A stretch of 64,000 bases of DNA from Candidatus Acidulidesulfobacter diazotrophicus (GTDB taxonomy: Bacteria > SZUA-79 > Acidulodesulfobacterales > Acidulodesulfobacteraceae). The notes under the pieces were generated by a model that ran no database searches, had not been told where the DNA came from, and worked only from the letters and a program-made list of their open reading frames with translations. The DNA lies in assembly GCA_004195025.1 (NCBI GenBank), contig SGBB01000003.1:1-64000 (forward strand), read 5' to 3'. Made by a program: the position numbers and the translations under genes. Of the stretch, positions 25,598 to 34,189 are shown in pieces. Every line of letters starts with the position of its first letter. The stretch's first letter is position 1.

Positions 25598-25915
25598 ATG
25601 AATAAAAAACATACAAAAATAAATAAAATAAGCGCAGGTGAACTTATCAAAGAGCTTAAAAAATATCCTCCGGAAACCAGGGTTGTAATTCCCGGCTACG
25701 AAGGGGGCTATGACGATATTAAGGAATTAAAAGAAATATCACTTGTTTTAGACTGTTATATTCCGGATTATTACGGCCGGCACGAAGAAAAATCCGAATA
25801 TGAAAGCAGAATTGGCAGCATCGGAACATTTTACGAAACCGTTCGTCCGGAAGATAAAATCGGCGGTATCGTCAAGGCCTTAATATTATCCGGTCCGAAA
25901 CGCTATAATATTTAA
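25598..25915 (+). CDS. Small protein of unknown function
   Basis: 105 residues from ATG 25598, preceded by a strong CGGAGG site; a longer frame places that site inside the gene. The N-terminal helix (KISAGELIKELKKYPPETRV) and the following IPGYEGGYDDIKELKEI recur in small hypothetical proteins of mobile elements, as far as I recall. It is the last gene before the right attachment site of element 1 and may be cargo. Function not assigned. Confidence 0.55.
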   Translation: MNKKHTKINKISAGELIKELKKYPPETRVVIPGYEGGYDDIKELKEISLVLDCYIPDYYGRHEEKSEYESRIGSIGTFYETVRPEDKIGGIVKALILSGPKRYNI

Positions 25916-26090
25916 TACCATAGGTCGTCTGACTAAAAATCAGACATCCGGACTGTGAATTTTTTGTGAAGAAATTTTTTAAAAATAGGTGAAAATAAGG
26001 AAAATAACGGATAAATTAAAATAGCCGTAAATCTAAAAGGTAAGCCGTTTTCCCGCATATTTACTTAATGTTAATTTCACTCTGATATAC

Positions 26091-26137
26091 ACTCTTAATC
26101 AGTAGGTCGCCGGTTCGATCCCGGCACAGCCCACCAC
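26091..26137 (+). repeat. attR of element 1 / left junction of element 2
   Basis: 47 bases identical to the 3' end of tRNA-Lys(CUU) (14392-14438), with no tRNA 5' half before it. It is followed by AAAACGCAGTAAATAAGCC, which recurs after the third copy (34043) and after tRNA-Lys(UUU), and marks the integrase-proximal end of the element 2/3 type. Confidence 0.85.
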
Positions 26138-26262
26138 TCAAAAACGCAGTAAATAAGCCTTTCCAGGCAATATCCTTTCTCTTGACATTCTCCGTAAAAA
26201 TGGTAAAATAATGGAAAAAATAGGAAATTATGACATAATTTTTACCATAGTTAAAAGTCAAA

Positions 26263-26862
26263 ATGTTATACAAACAAGGAAACATTTGGTGGTGTGATTT
26301 TACTTTCGACGGAAAACGTCGTAGATACAGCTGCCGGACCAAAGACAAAAAAGTAGCAGAGGAAGTAGAGAATGCAATCAGGGGCGAAGTCGTCAGGGGT
26401 AAGTTCGATTTGCCGCAAAAATATAAAAGCAATCCGATATTCGGAGAAGTTTTTCAAAACTATATAAATAATCAATCCCCGGGCAAAAATAAAGATTTAA
26501 AAATTTATTCTTCAAAACATTTTTTACCTGTTTTTAAAGACAAAAATATTTCAGACATAACAACGGGAGATATTAAAAATTATCAATTACAAAGAAAACT
26601 CGAAATTTTGTCTTTGCCTAAAAATAAAGGCAAAAAAGAATCCGAAATTTCTTTCAGAATGGCAAATGCAGAAATAATCACGCTGTCCCATTTCTTTAAT
26701 TACTGCATAGAAAATGACTATATCGATAAGAAAAACCCTGCAAGCAAAATCAAAAAGCTTAACGAACTTAAAAGATTAAAAACCCTTTCCGATTCCGATA
26801 TCCAGAAACTCATCGCCGGCGCCACGAATAAGATTACCCGGGACATAATTACTTTTTTAATT
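26263..26862 (+). pseudogene. Integrase of element 2, C-terminal half lost
   Basis: The frame starts MLYKQGNIWWCDFTFDGKRR and keeps the arm-binding and core-binding domains through TRDIITFLI, then leaves the integrase pattern at ~26863 where an insertion sequence begins. The catalytic residues are all beyond that point and absent from the window, so it cannot recombine. It is closely related to the integrase at 34190 (shared HFLPVFKDKNIS). A good promoter-like pair, TTGACA-16-TAAAAT, lies just upstream at ~26183-26211. Confidence 0.8.
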
Positions 26863-27851
26863 TCCGAACTTCTCACTCTTTTTTATACACTACACCCCAA
26901 AAGTTTTAAAATTACCCCTTGTTCTTTAGTAAGTGTAACGGTTTTAGACCAGCTAAAATCTTCTTTTACGGATTTAAGCTGCACTTTATAGACGGGGGAT
27001 AGTTTTTCTAGCCCGTCTATTGCAGACATTCCTATGGGGGCTAATTTGTATTTTATATACGAAAGCAGCGTATAAGCCATATAGCAGATTTTTACGTGTG
27101 CTTTAATGTGATTCATTCTGTATTTTCTTATTGGATTAAGATTAATAGAACTTTTTAATTCTCTAAACGCTTTTTCCACGATATCTTTTTCATAATATGT
27201 TTTTATAACTTCGGCATTTGAAAGTTGAGTGGTATGGTAAATAAGGGAGTAACCCATATATTTTGCCTGATTGGAATCGAATTTGCCGAATTCTATTGCA
27301 TGGTTTCTCTTGATTAGTTCTATTTCCGGATTATAAACGGCAATCGGTTTGCCTTCCATAAAATCAAAATCGGCGGCATATACCTTTGTGTTTTTGAGTT
27401 TCACGAGACAATCGGGATGATATATCTTTTCTCTGTCTATATTTAAATAATCCCTTTTTATCTTTGCGTTAAGCCTTAAACCGGTTATTATTTTTTGGTT
27501 GATATTTTTTAAATCAGCAATTGTTTCATAGCTTATCATGCCTCTGTCAACAACTATGAAATTAAACTTTTTCAAACGGGTTTCAGATAAAAGATCCTGG
27601 AATATTTTCATATTGTTAATATTGCCCTCGTACGTTTTATGCATAATAGGAAACCCTTCTTCTTTGGTAACCGCTAAAGCTATCTGAAGAAGTTTATCGT
27701 ATTTTCCGTCTTTGCCTTTTCTTTCTTTCCAGAATGCTTCGCTTCCCGCAAAATATGTGTCGGTTATATCAAGTATTAAAGCATTTTTTTCAGTACGTTC
27801 TTTAGAAAGCCTTTCAAATATTTTTGTTTCAATTATATTGAAATCCAAATC
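26863..27851 (-). mobile_element. IS1634-like insertion remnant
   Basis: This starts where integrase homology stops and ends at the terminal TGTTAAAGTC of the IS21-like element. It holds only the C-terminal part of a transposase; the N-terminal third and the other end of the IS are missing. Confidence 0.6.
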
Positions 27852-27863
27852 TGTTAAAGTCAA
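26883..27863 (-). pseudogene. IS1634-family transposase, 5' truncated
   Basis: 326 codons remain of a protein that is normally ~500-600 residues. The frame has DITDTYFAGSEAFWKERKGK, KFNFIVVDRGMISYETIADL and the IS4/IS1634 signature EKDIVEKAFRELKSSINLNP containing the catalytic Glu. The apparent first codons (TTG-ACT-TTA-ACA) belong to the end of the neighbouring IS21-like element, so the true N-terminus was removed when that element arrived or by a later deletion. Confidence 0.75.
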
Positions 27864-28187
27864 CTAAAATTCCCCACCTAAAGAGCGTTTATTTTCCCCA
27901 CTAATTCCACAGGGTAAATTTTAATTATTTTTATAAAATAATTAATTTTTTTTATGGATTTTTTTAAAACTTTAATTAATCATAAATGCCGATTTAAAAT
28001 TACACTTACTACCTGCTAAACAACTTAATATTTATATTTGCGCCTCCTTTTTTCAACATTACATTCAAAGAACCCCCAGCATTGTCCCCCGATGGGGACT
28101 TGCGCTTTTTTTTGAAAAAAGAAAAAAAAGCGCTCTGATTTATTTGCATATTAAAAATTTACAATATTAAAAAAATATCTGCAGCTG

Positions 28188-28919
28188 TTATTGGTTGTTT
28201 TTTATAAGTTCTTTCATTCTGTAGCTGTTACCTGTTATTTTAAATACTATAGAGTGATGTATTACTCTATCTAATATAGCTGAAGCTAAAACAGCGTCTC
28301 CGAATATATTAGCCCATTCTTCAAAAGGTCTGTTTGTCGTAATTATAATAGAACCCGTTTCATATCTTCTTCTTATTATTTCAAAGAACTCGTCAACCGA
28401 TTGTATTTTTTTAAATCCCACTTCGTCTATGATTAAAAGATCCGCATTTAAAAGTTCTTTCAATATATTGACGTAGGTTCCGTCTCCTTTAGACTGTAGT
28501 AATCTGTCTAACAGCTCGGTCGTATGAAGCATTAAAACTTTATATCCTTGTTTTAACGCTTCTATTCCTAAAGCATTGGCAAGATGAGTTTTGCCTACTC
28601 CAGGATTTCCCATAAATATAATATTCTTTTTTTCTTCTAAATACCTGCATGAGGCAACATCTAAAATCTGTTTTTTATTAAGTTCAGCCTGATAGTTAAA
28701 ATCATAGGTATCTAAGGTTTTAGAATAATCTAATTTAGATTTCGTAAATCTTATTTTATAAGAATTTGATTGTCTGTTTACAAGTTCGTCCTCTATTAAA
28801 AGAGTTAAAAAATCTATATAGCTTAACTGGGATTCTACCGCAAATTTATTTCTTCCTTCAAGCACCTTGACTATTCCCGATAATTTAAGTTTTTTAAGTT
28901 TAAGTTCAAGCTCTTTCAT
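28188..28919 (-). CDS. istB: IS21 helper ATPase
   Basis: 243 residues from ATG 28919, which has GGAGG 6 bases upstream. It is an AAA+ ATPase of the IstB/DnaC type: Walker A in IIFMGNPGVGKTHLANALGI, Walker B in ADLLIIDEVGFK, sensor region in IIITTNRPFEEWANIFGD, and the C-terminal ILDRVIHHSIVFKITGNSYR. IstB remodels target DNA and recruits the transposase. The start overlaps the end of istA. The copy at 36887 is nearly identical over its retained length. Confidence 0.88.
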   Translation of the reverse strand: MKELELKLKKLKLSGIVKVLEGRNKFAVESQLSYIDFLTLLIEDELVNRQSNSYKIRFTKSKLDYSKTLDTYDFNYQAELNKKQILDVASCRYLEEKKNIIFMGNPGVGKTHLANALGIEALKQGYKVLMLHTTELLDRLLQSKGDGTYVNILKELLNADLLIIDEVGFKKIQSVDEFFEIIRRRYETGSIIITTNRPFEEWANIFGDAVLASAILDRVIHHSIVFKITGNSYRMKELIKNNQ

Positions 28920-30345
28920 TAGCGCCTCCGGTAAGTCTGTCGTATATTGCAAGATCAGTGAAGTAGCCGCTTCCTGTAGCTTCCGCAGTAAAATCTTTTT
29001 TATCGTAGAGTTTATCTTCTAATATCTTTTTTACGGAGAGATAATTAAAAGTAGAATAAAGATTAGCTCTTTTTAAAGAAGCGTTTATTTCTTCATTTGA
29101 ATAATATTTGCGGAAAGAAATAATACCGGCTATAATCCTGTGCCAGTAATGAGGTCTCAGTTTTTTAATATTATCAAAAAATATTAAAGCGTCCTGTCCT
29201 ATGGATTGCAAACTTTCATAATATTTATCCGTATTTTTTCTAAATACCGGAACATGGTCTTCTAACGTAATAAAATCTCCTTTATCTTGAGATATTGAAT
29301 GAACCGCGATTTGATTTAGTTTTTCATCGTATATTTTTAAAATATAACCGTTTGATTTTATTGTCACAAATTCGCCTTTATATTTGTAAGGCAAAGAATA
29401 GAAGTTATATCTATAGCATATATGACCGTAATTATTAATCTGCCTTCTTTCTACCGTATATATCTCAAAGCGGCTAACAGGGAGTAATGATAAATTTTCT
29501 TTTTTAAACTGTTCAAAAGGTACTTTTCTTGTAGTGCCGTGTATTCTCTGATTAATCTTGTTAGTCCATATTTTAAGTTCTTTGGTGGCTTCATAGTAAT
29601 CTTTTGTTTCAAGTCCTTTTATGAAATTGTTTTTCACGTATTTAACGCCGGACTCCACCTTGCCTTTATCGGTAGGTTGTTTAACCCTGCGCGTAACAGG
29701 CATACTGTTATAATGCATAAGCATTGCGGCGTATTCTTCTTGTATTATCGGCTCATAAAAACTTGCTTTTAATACAGCCGATTTAAGATTGTCTATTTTA
29801 ACTGTTTTAGGTGTTCCGTTAAAGAATTCAAAAGCATGAATATGGCAATTTATAAAAGTAGGCACGCTCTGATCTAAAACTAATTCAAAATAGCCGTATC
29901 TTGAAAAGGATAACACCATGCAGAAAATCCATACTTTTACTTTTTTGCCGTTTTTTAAAAAATAGCCTCCGTAACCGAAATCAACCTGCGCTTCTTCACC
30001 CGGAGCGCTTATTAAAGGCATGAAAGGGGCATCGGGCCCTTTTATGCCTTTAACATATCTTTTAACCGCAGAGTAGCTTATTGCAAGATTATATTTTTCA
30101 GTAAGCTTTTGATGGATTAATACGGAATTTAATTCATCTTCAAGATAAGACTTTATGTCATTTTTATAATTATCAAGAATACTTTTTCTTTCTATAGAAG
30201 GCGGAGTAATTTCTCCTTCTGTTATGCTTTTTTTAATCTTTCTTACTGTTTTACGATCTATATCAAATGTTCTTGCAATTTCTGAAATACTTTTGCCGTT
30301 TTCCAATAATGTTTTAACTGAATAATACATAGCGATCCCCTTCAA
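28906..30345 (-). CDS. istA: IS21 transposase
   Basis: 479 residues, usual IstA length. An N-terminal helix-turn-helix (GKSISEIARTFDIDRKTVRK) is followed by a DDE integrase core with EEAQVDFGYGGYF (first Asp), TVKIDNLKSAV (second Asp) and TDKGKVESGVKYVKN (Glu). The proposed start is TTG at 30345, with AGGAGG 7 bases upstream; an ATG five codons later is also possible. Confidence 0.88.
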   Translation of the reverse strand: MKGIAMYYSVKTLLENGKSISEIARTFDIDRKTVRKIKKSITEGEITPPSIERKSILDNYKNDIKSYLEDELNSVLIHQKLTEKYNLAISYSAVKRYVKGIKGPDAPFMPLISAPGEEAQVDFGYGGYFLKNGKKVKVWIFCMVLSFSRYGYFELVLDQSVPTFINCHIHAFEFFNGTPKTVKIDNLKSAVLKASFYEPIIQEEYAAMLMHYNSMPVTRRVKQPTDKGKVESGVKYVKNNFIKGLETKDYYEATKELKIWTNKINQRIHGTTRKVPFEQFKKENLSLLPVSRFEIYTVERRQINNYGHICYRYNFYSLPYKYKGEFVTIKSNGYILKIYDEKLNQIAVHSISQDKGDFITLEDHVPVFRKNTDKYYESLQSIGQDALIFFDNIKKLRPHYWHRIIAGIISFRKYYSNEEINASLKRANLYSTFNYLSVKKILEDKLYDKKDFTAEATGSGYFTDLAIYDRLTGGANERA

Positions 30346-30482
30346 ATTTGTACCTCCTATTATTTTATTATTTGTATTTTAATTTTATTATTTATATTTA
30401 AAATACAAATTTAATAGGAGTTATTTTACACTAAAATACTGGGGAATTTAAACGCTCTTTCCCTGAGGAAATTATATTAACA

Positions 30483-31016
30483 TTAACAATCAGAAATTAT
30501 AGATTGAATATAAATCTTGGAGGAAAGCATGAGGCAATATTTTTACTAAATATTTGCTATAAATATTTCTGCAAAATGCTGAATATTGACATAAATAATA
30601 ATTTTAATAATATTCTTATGAAAATAGTATCAGAAAATGCAGAGACTTTTAATGCAGAAGTTCTAAGTGAATATGAAAAATATCAAAACGCGATCAAAGA
30701 ATTTGCCGGGGGGTCGGGGCGGTTTTTTAATAAAATTCAGGAAAAAAAGGACGGAGATAGTTATCGTAAGCCTAATAATGGAATCATAGGACAAATCGAA
30801 ACTGAATATGCTAATGATGATGATTTTGTTTTATATTTTTATACAAACAAAGCGCTTGAAATGCTATGCAAAGAATATAAACTTGAACAAAAACGACTTT
30901 TAGATATTTTAAAACAGAAAGACGTGTTAATATCGGGCGATAAAAAAGGACAATATACAATTCAGAAAAAAATTGACGGGAATCCATTGCGGTGTTATTG
31001 CTTTAAATTATCTTAA
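30483..31016 (+). pseudogene. C-terminal fragment of a DUF927/primase-type protein
   Basis: An open frame runs from the IS21 end (TLTIRNYRLNINLGGKHEAI) to a stop at 31016, with no start of its own. The last ~80 residues (GQIETEYANDDDFVLYFYTN, then KRLLDILKQKDVLISGDKKG) resemble the winged-helix-like end of DUF927 helicase/primase-type proteins of mobile elements. The N-terminal body was probably deleted together with the integrase end when the insertion sequences arrived. Confidence 0.45.
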
Positions 31017-31396
31017 ATAATTCGGTAGCAATAACTTTACTACTTTTTAAATATCTCCAAACCCTTATATTTTATGCTATTGCGGCGGGTATATCATCTG
31101 GTAGTAATGATTTAAAAATATATAGTATGTATTTAAGAAAAAAAATATTAGTATAAAAAAAATAAAAAACCTTATAAAGCCATTATGAAATATTACTACT
31201 TTACTACCGATAGCTTTCAAACACAGTAATACGTGAGGATTAATACTGTTGTAATAAAAATATATATATTTTATAAAATATACTTATATATTAGATAAAT
31301 ACTGAATTTGCGGCGGTAGTAATAACAGTAGCAATAATTCACAATATTACTACCGGTATAAAAATCGGGGCCATAAAAAGACAGGTTTAATAGTCA
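31017..31396. other. Intergenic region with scattered TTACTACT repeats
   Basis: 380 bases. The motifs TTACTACT and GTAGTAAT recur in both orientations (31040, 31190, 31318 and 31350), often next to GCAATAA. They may be decayed iterons of element 2 or chance in A/T-rich DNA. No gene is seen. Confidence 0.35.
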
Positions 31397-32389
31397 TCAC
31401 GACCGGCGGGCATTCATTTCATCTTCTAATGCTTTAAGTCTCGTTAAAATCTCTGTGAATGCCAGTTCATTGCCAAAAATCATTTTTCCCATAGCTTTAT
31501 AATCTTTTTCCAGTTCTTTAATCCTGTTATTCTGCGGCAACAACTTCATGCTTCCTGGTTTTGCTTCATTATATTTTGCCCAACTTGACGGATAAAATTT
31601 ATTTTTAAAATCCACGACTTCTTTTAAAAGACCTAAATTTTTAAGGGCTTTATTTTTTGCCGATGATTTTGCCATAACGGCTAAATCATAATAGTGCCTT
31701 GAATATCTTGACGGTAATGATTTATCAGTCGGCCTATTTGCTTCCTGGTGTAGAATTGTTGCTTTCTCCCAAAATGTTCGTTCGGCCATAATTGCCGTCA
31801 CATTACATGCTTTTTTTTCAAAAATATCAGGAAACTCTTCTGCAGCATAAGATTTTATCGGATAAGATTCTGACGGCGACCATTGTGCCAGAGGACCAAT
31901 TTCGAGCAAAATTTGAGGCCTTATATAAGCATCCGCGAACGAGGCCGGATAAGCTATATTAATCTTTAATTTATCTTCTTCATTAATTTCGCATTTACAA
32001 AAATATGAACTGGTAATTTCTGAGATAATTGGCAATAATATATCGTTGATATAGGCTTTTACATCTTCGTTTAATTTTTCATTAAATTTAGTTTGTTTTC
32101 TTTTCGAGTCTCTTTCATTATATGGATCCTCTTTGGTTAACTCCCTCCAATCAAGTATTAAATCTATATCTTCAGAAAATCTCTCGATAAGATTAAAAAC
32201 CTTGGACAGGCTGGTACCGCCCTTTAATATTAGTATTTTATTTAACCTTTTGTCTGAGAATATTTTATAAAGTATAAAAACTACCCAAAAGTCCTTTTCC
32301 GCGATAGTTTCCGTCATGCCCCTATTCGCTGCTGTTTCACGGAAAAGTTCCTGTCTGTCCTTGCCTGATAATAAAGCTACTTTATCCAT
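31397..32389 (-). CDS. abiEii: AbiEii-type nucleotidyltransferase toxin
   Basis: 330 residues. The DUF1814/AbiEii signature is clear: LILKGGTSLSK (Gly57-Gly58-Thr59-Ser60) and IERFSEDIDLIL with Asp74 and Asp76 as metal-binding residues. AbiEii toxins transfer nucleotides to tRNA or other targets and are bacteriostatic; with AbiEi they act in phage abortive infection. The start overlaps the end of the upstream antitoxin-like gene by 8 bases. Located in the right half of element 2 as likely defence or maintenance cargo. Confidence 0.85.
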   Translation of the reverse strand: MDKVALLSGKDRQELFRETAANRGMTETIAEKDFWVVFILYKIFSDKRLNKILILKGGTSLSKVFNLIERFSEDIDLILDWRELTKEDPYNERDSKRKQTKFNEKLNEDVKAYINDILLPIISEITSSYFCKCEINEEDKLKINIAYPASFADAYIRPQILLEIGPLAQWSPSESYPIKSYAAEEFPDIFEKKACNVTAIMAERTFWEKATILHQEANRPTDKSLPSRYSRHYYDLAVMAKSSAKNKALKNLGLLKEVVDFKNKFYPSSWAKYNEAKPGSMKLLPQNNRIKELEKDYKAMGKMIFGNELAFTEILTRLKALEDEMNARRS

Positions 32390-33002
32390 TACTTAACTCT
32401 TTTTTGCAAATTTGCTTTATGGTTTCATATATCCAGGTATCCGAAGTTTTTGTATCTTCTAGAATATTACTACATGTCTTGCTATCTATCCGTTCTTTTA
32501 TTTTCGCTTTGACATCGTCTGTGATATTTTCTTTTCCTAACGACTTTAGCGCTTGCACGATTAGCGAACTTTCTTTGTATCTAAAGCCTATATTCTTAAG
32601 GGCAGAACTTTTGAATTCCAAAGAAATATTGTTTAATATCCGGTAAGTTTTTTTAGGCCCGTTGCTTAAATATATATATTTTCCCGGCACCTGGGTAGAT
32701 ATCCCCAGAATATTAAGCGCGGTATCCCCGCTGGCTTCTATCTTCAGGTTAAATTTTCTTGAAATTGCATCTGCTACTTGCCGTATATCTGGGCTTAATT
32801 CTTTTTTTAAGAAAGGGCTATATTCCGGATAATCATATATACCACGGGTCAGGCGACGTATTTTACCTTTTTGAGCTAAGCTGGATAATGCTTTCTCTAT
32901 ATTATTTATAGGAAATTCTTTTATAAAATCGCTTGATGAAAACGCATATCCTTTACCCCGACGATATAGCTTATTTAATATCTTATCTTCTATAGATTTC
33001 AT
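32382..33002 (-). CDS. AbiEi-type antitoxin/transcription factor (DUF6088-like)
   Basis: 206 residues. The N-terminal ~60 residues are a winged helix-turn-helix (DKILNKLYRRGKGYAFSSSD, then KIRRLTRGIYDYPEYSPFLK). The rest fits the DUF6088 antitoxin body with GDTALNILGISTQVPGKYIY. These proteins repress the operon through inverted repeats and neutralise AbiEii without direct contact in known type IV systems. The palindromic 10-bp repeats at 33109 lie upstream and are candidate operators. Confidence 0.75.
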   Translation of the reverse strand: MKSIEDKILNKLYRRGKGYAFSSSDFIKEFPINNIEKALSSLAQKGKIRRLTRGIYDYPEYSPFLKKELSPDIRQVADAISRKFNLKIEASGDTALNILGISTQVPGKYIYLSNGPKKTYRILNNISLEFKSSALKNIGFRYKESSLIVQALKSLGKENITDDVKAKIKERIDSKTCSNILEDTKTSDTWIYETIKQICKKELSNG

Positions 33003-33108
33003 ATATTGTTTCGCCTTATTTTTTTCAGGAAAAAGTATATATTTTCCTGAAATTATTTTATACCTTTTTTAGTTTAATTGTCAAGTTCGCTATAACACCA
33101 TATATGGC

Positions 33109-33169
33109 TAAATGTAATTAAATGTAGTCAAATGTAATTTTACATTTAGTTACATTTAACTACATTTAA
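33109..33169. promoter_or_regulatory. Helically phased inverted operator, AAATGTA repeats
   Basis: Three 10-bp units (AAATGTAATT, AAATGTAGTC, AAATGTAATT) are followed by three inverted ones (TTACATTTAG, TTACATTTAA, CTACATTTAA). Spacing of one helical turn puts all sites on one DNA face. The block lies between the divergent AbiE-type pair and the XRE regulator gene, as expected of a cooperative repressor site. Confidence 0.75.
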
Positions 33170-33207
33170 GCGTGTATAGTTGCATTTTACCTTTATTTTT
33201 ATTGTCC

Positions 33208-33281
33208 TTGACAAACATTACCTATCAAGATATAATCTTAAACTAAAAGTGATATTAATATAATTTTTAGTTTAAGATTAA
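33208..33281 (+). promoter_or_regulatory. Consensus sigma-70 promoter over an inverted repeat
   Basis: TTGACA at 33208 and TATAAT at 33231 are separated by exactly 17 bases. The -10 box overlaps the left arm of an inverted repeat, TAATCTTAAACTAAAA / TTTTAGTTTAAGATTA (33233-33280). That gives a strong promoter with a built-in operator for the regulator gene at 33314, probably autoregulated. Confidence 0.75.
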
Positions 33282-33313
33282 TAACATTTTATTATAATTT
33301 TCAAGGAGCAATT

Positions 33314-33907
33314 ATGGAGCAGGAAAAAACCTTGGGTCGTATACTTCAAGAAATCAGGCAGAGCAAACATATAACTATAGCACAGATGTCGGATAAGTTT
33401 AAAGTGGCCGCAGTTCATCTAAATCTCATAGAAGTCGATAAACGGCTTCCTAGCGGAGAGCTTCTCGAGCAGATAATAAAGCTGTTCGACCTCGACGGAA
33501 ATACGAGGGACAAACTTTATTTATTGCTTGCGAAAACCAAATTGCAGGATAAAATCCCGGACGCAGTCCTTAAAAAAATAGACTTGAAAAAAGACCGCAT
33601 GCCGGATAAGTTTATTAACAGAATTAAAAAAGACGTTCCAAAGAAAAAGACGGACAGGATAAAAGACGCCATAGAAGGCATAGATATCCTTACCAAAGAA
33701 GAAGTCATGAAACTTGCGGGAGACTTAAAGCAACCGGTCGCCGAATACTTAATGCTTGCCGGCTATATACCCGACGAATTATTGCAGCTCCTCGGATATA
33801 AAGACTTCGAAAAGTTTTTAAAAAGCATAGCGGGATTTAAGGACCCGGTGAGGATAGACAAAGTTATTAGCGGGCTCGTAAGCGCTATCAAGGGGTTTAC
33901 GGATTGA
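33314..33907 (+). CDS. XRE-family regulator
   Basis: 197 residues. An N-terminal Cro/C1-type helix-turn-helix (LQEIRQSKHITIAQMSDKFK) is followed by a long charged linker and a C-terminal helical domain (YLMLAGYIPDELLQLLGYKD). It has no S24 peptidase domain. It is transcribed from a consensus promoter whose -10 box lies in an inverted repeat, so it probably represses itself. AAGGAG precedes the start. It is the last gene of element 2 and is less AT-rich than its surroundings. Confidence 0.75.
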   Translation: MEQEKTLGRILQEIRQSKHITIAQMSDKFKVAAVHLNLIEVDKRLPSGELLEQIIKLFDLDGNTRDKLYLLLAKTKLQDKIPDAVLKKIDLKKDRMPDKFINRIKKDVPKKKTDRIKDAIEGIDILTKEEVMKLAGDLKQPVAEYLMLAGYIPDELLQLLGYKDFEKFLKSIAGFKDPVRIDKVISGLVSAIKGFTD

Positions 33908-33984
33908 ATGACATAAATTTTACCATAGTCCAAATTATATTTAAAAATATATTAGTAAAATCAATATGTTATAAATGTAATAAC

Positions 33985-34040
33985 CTGACTCTTAATCAGT
34001 AGGTCGCCGGTTCGATCCCGATCCCGGCACAGCCCACCAC
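33985..34040 (+). repeat. Third tRNA-Lys 3' copy, with a 6-bp duplication
   Basis: CTGACTCTTAATCAGTAGGT and the following bases match tRNA-Lys(CUU) through the CCA, except that GATCCC is duplicated in the T arm. The duplication would break the T stem, so it is not a tRNA. It marks the junction between elements 2 and 3. Confidence 0.8.
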
Positions 34041-34189
34041 TTAAAACCGCAGTAAATAAGCACTTCACAGTAAACCGTAAACAATCACATTGCTAAATTT
34101 TAGTCAATTTTATATAATTTTTAACATAGTTTTGTCACCTATTTGTCACCTTGAGTCACTATATAAATTTAGGGGATATTGTAGCAAGC

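Larger units (their letters stand above)
14392..26137. mobile_element. Integrative mobilizable element 1
   Basis: An 11.7-kb element bounded by 47-bp tRNA-derived direct repeats. In order it holds an integrase and excisionase; RepC-like and RepA-like replication proteins with four iterons; a relaxase and accessory protein; small structural and VirB5/TrbJ-, VirB6/TrbL- and EexN-like proteins; a divergent S24-type repressor; a hairpin repeat array; an MNT-HEPN pair; and an orphan small gene. It has a relaxase but no VirB4, VirD4 or pilin gene, so it is best called mobilizable with only part of a mating apparatus. Confidence 0.8.
27852..30482 (-). mobile_element. IS21-like element (complete, 2.6 kb)
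   Basis: Ends are TGTTAAAGTCAAC on the left and the inverse, TGTTAATATAATT, on the right. Subterminal copies of AAAGAGCGTTTA next to TTCCCCA lie at both ends, as is usual for the multiple transposase-binding repeats of IS21. It encodes istA and istB on the minus strand. A shortened second copy with the same left end is at 36887-37934. Confidence 0.8.
26138..34040. mobile_element. Integrative element 2 (disrupted)
   Basis: 7.9 kb between the second and third tRNA-Lys fragments. What remains is a truncated integrase, an IS1634-like remnant, an IS21-like element, the tail of a DUF927-like protein, an AbiE-type pair and an XRE regulator. Replication and transfer genes have been lost, probably with the IS insertions. 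Confidence 0.65.

Noticed and set aside
26091-26137. Possible second tRNA-Lys gene
   Set aside because: Only the 3' half is present; there is no D arm or 5' acceptor strand. It is an attachment core.
26061-26475. Minus-strand frames of 123 and 69 codons over the attachment site and integrase start
   Set aside because: They run antisense to the integrase remnant and through tRNA-derived sequence; there is no ribosome site.
33985-34040. Possible third tRNA-Lys gene
   Set aside because: Same reason, and the T arm carries a 6-bp duplication that prevents folding.
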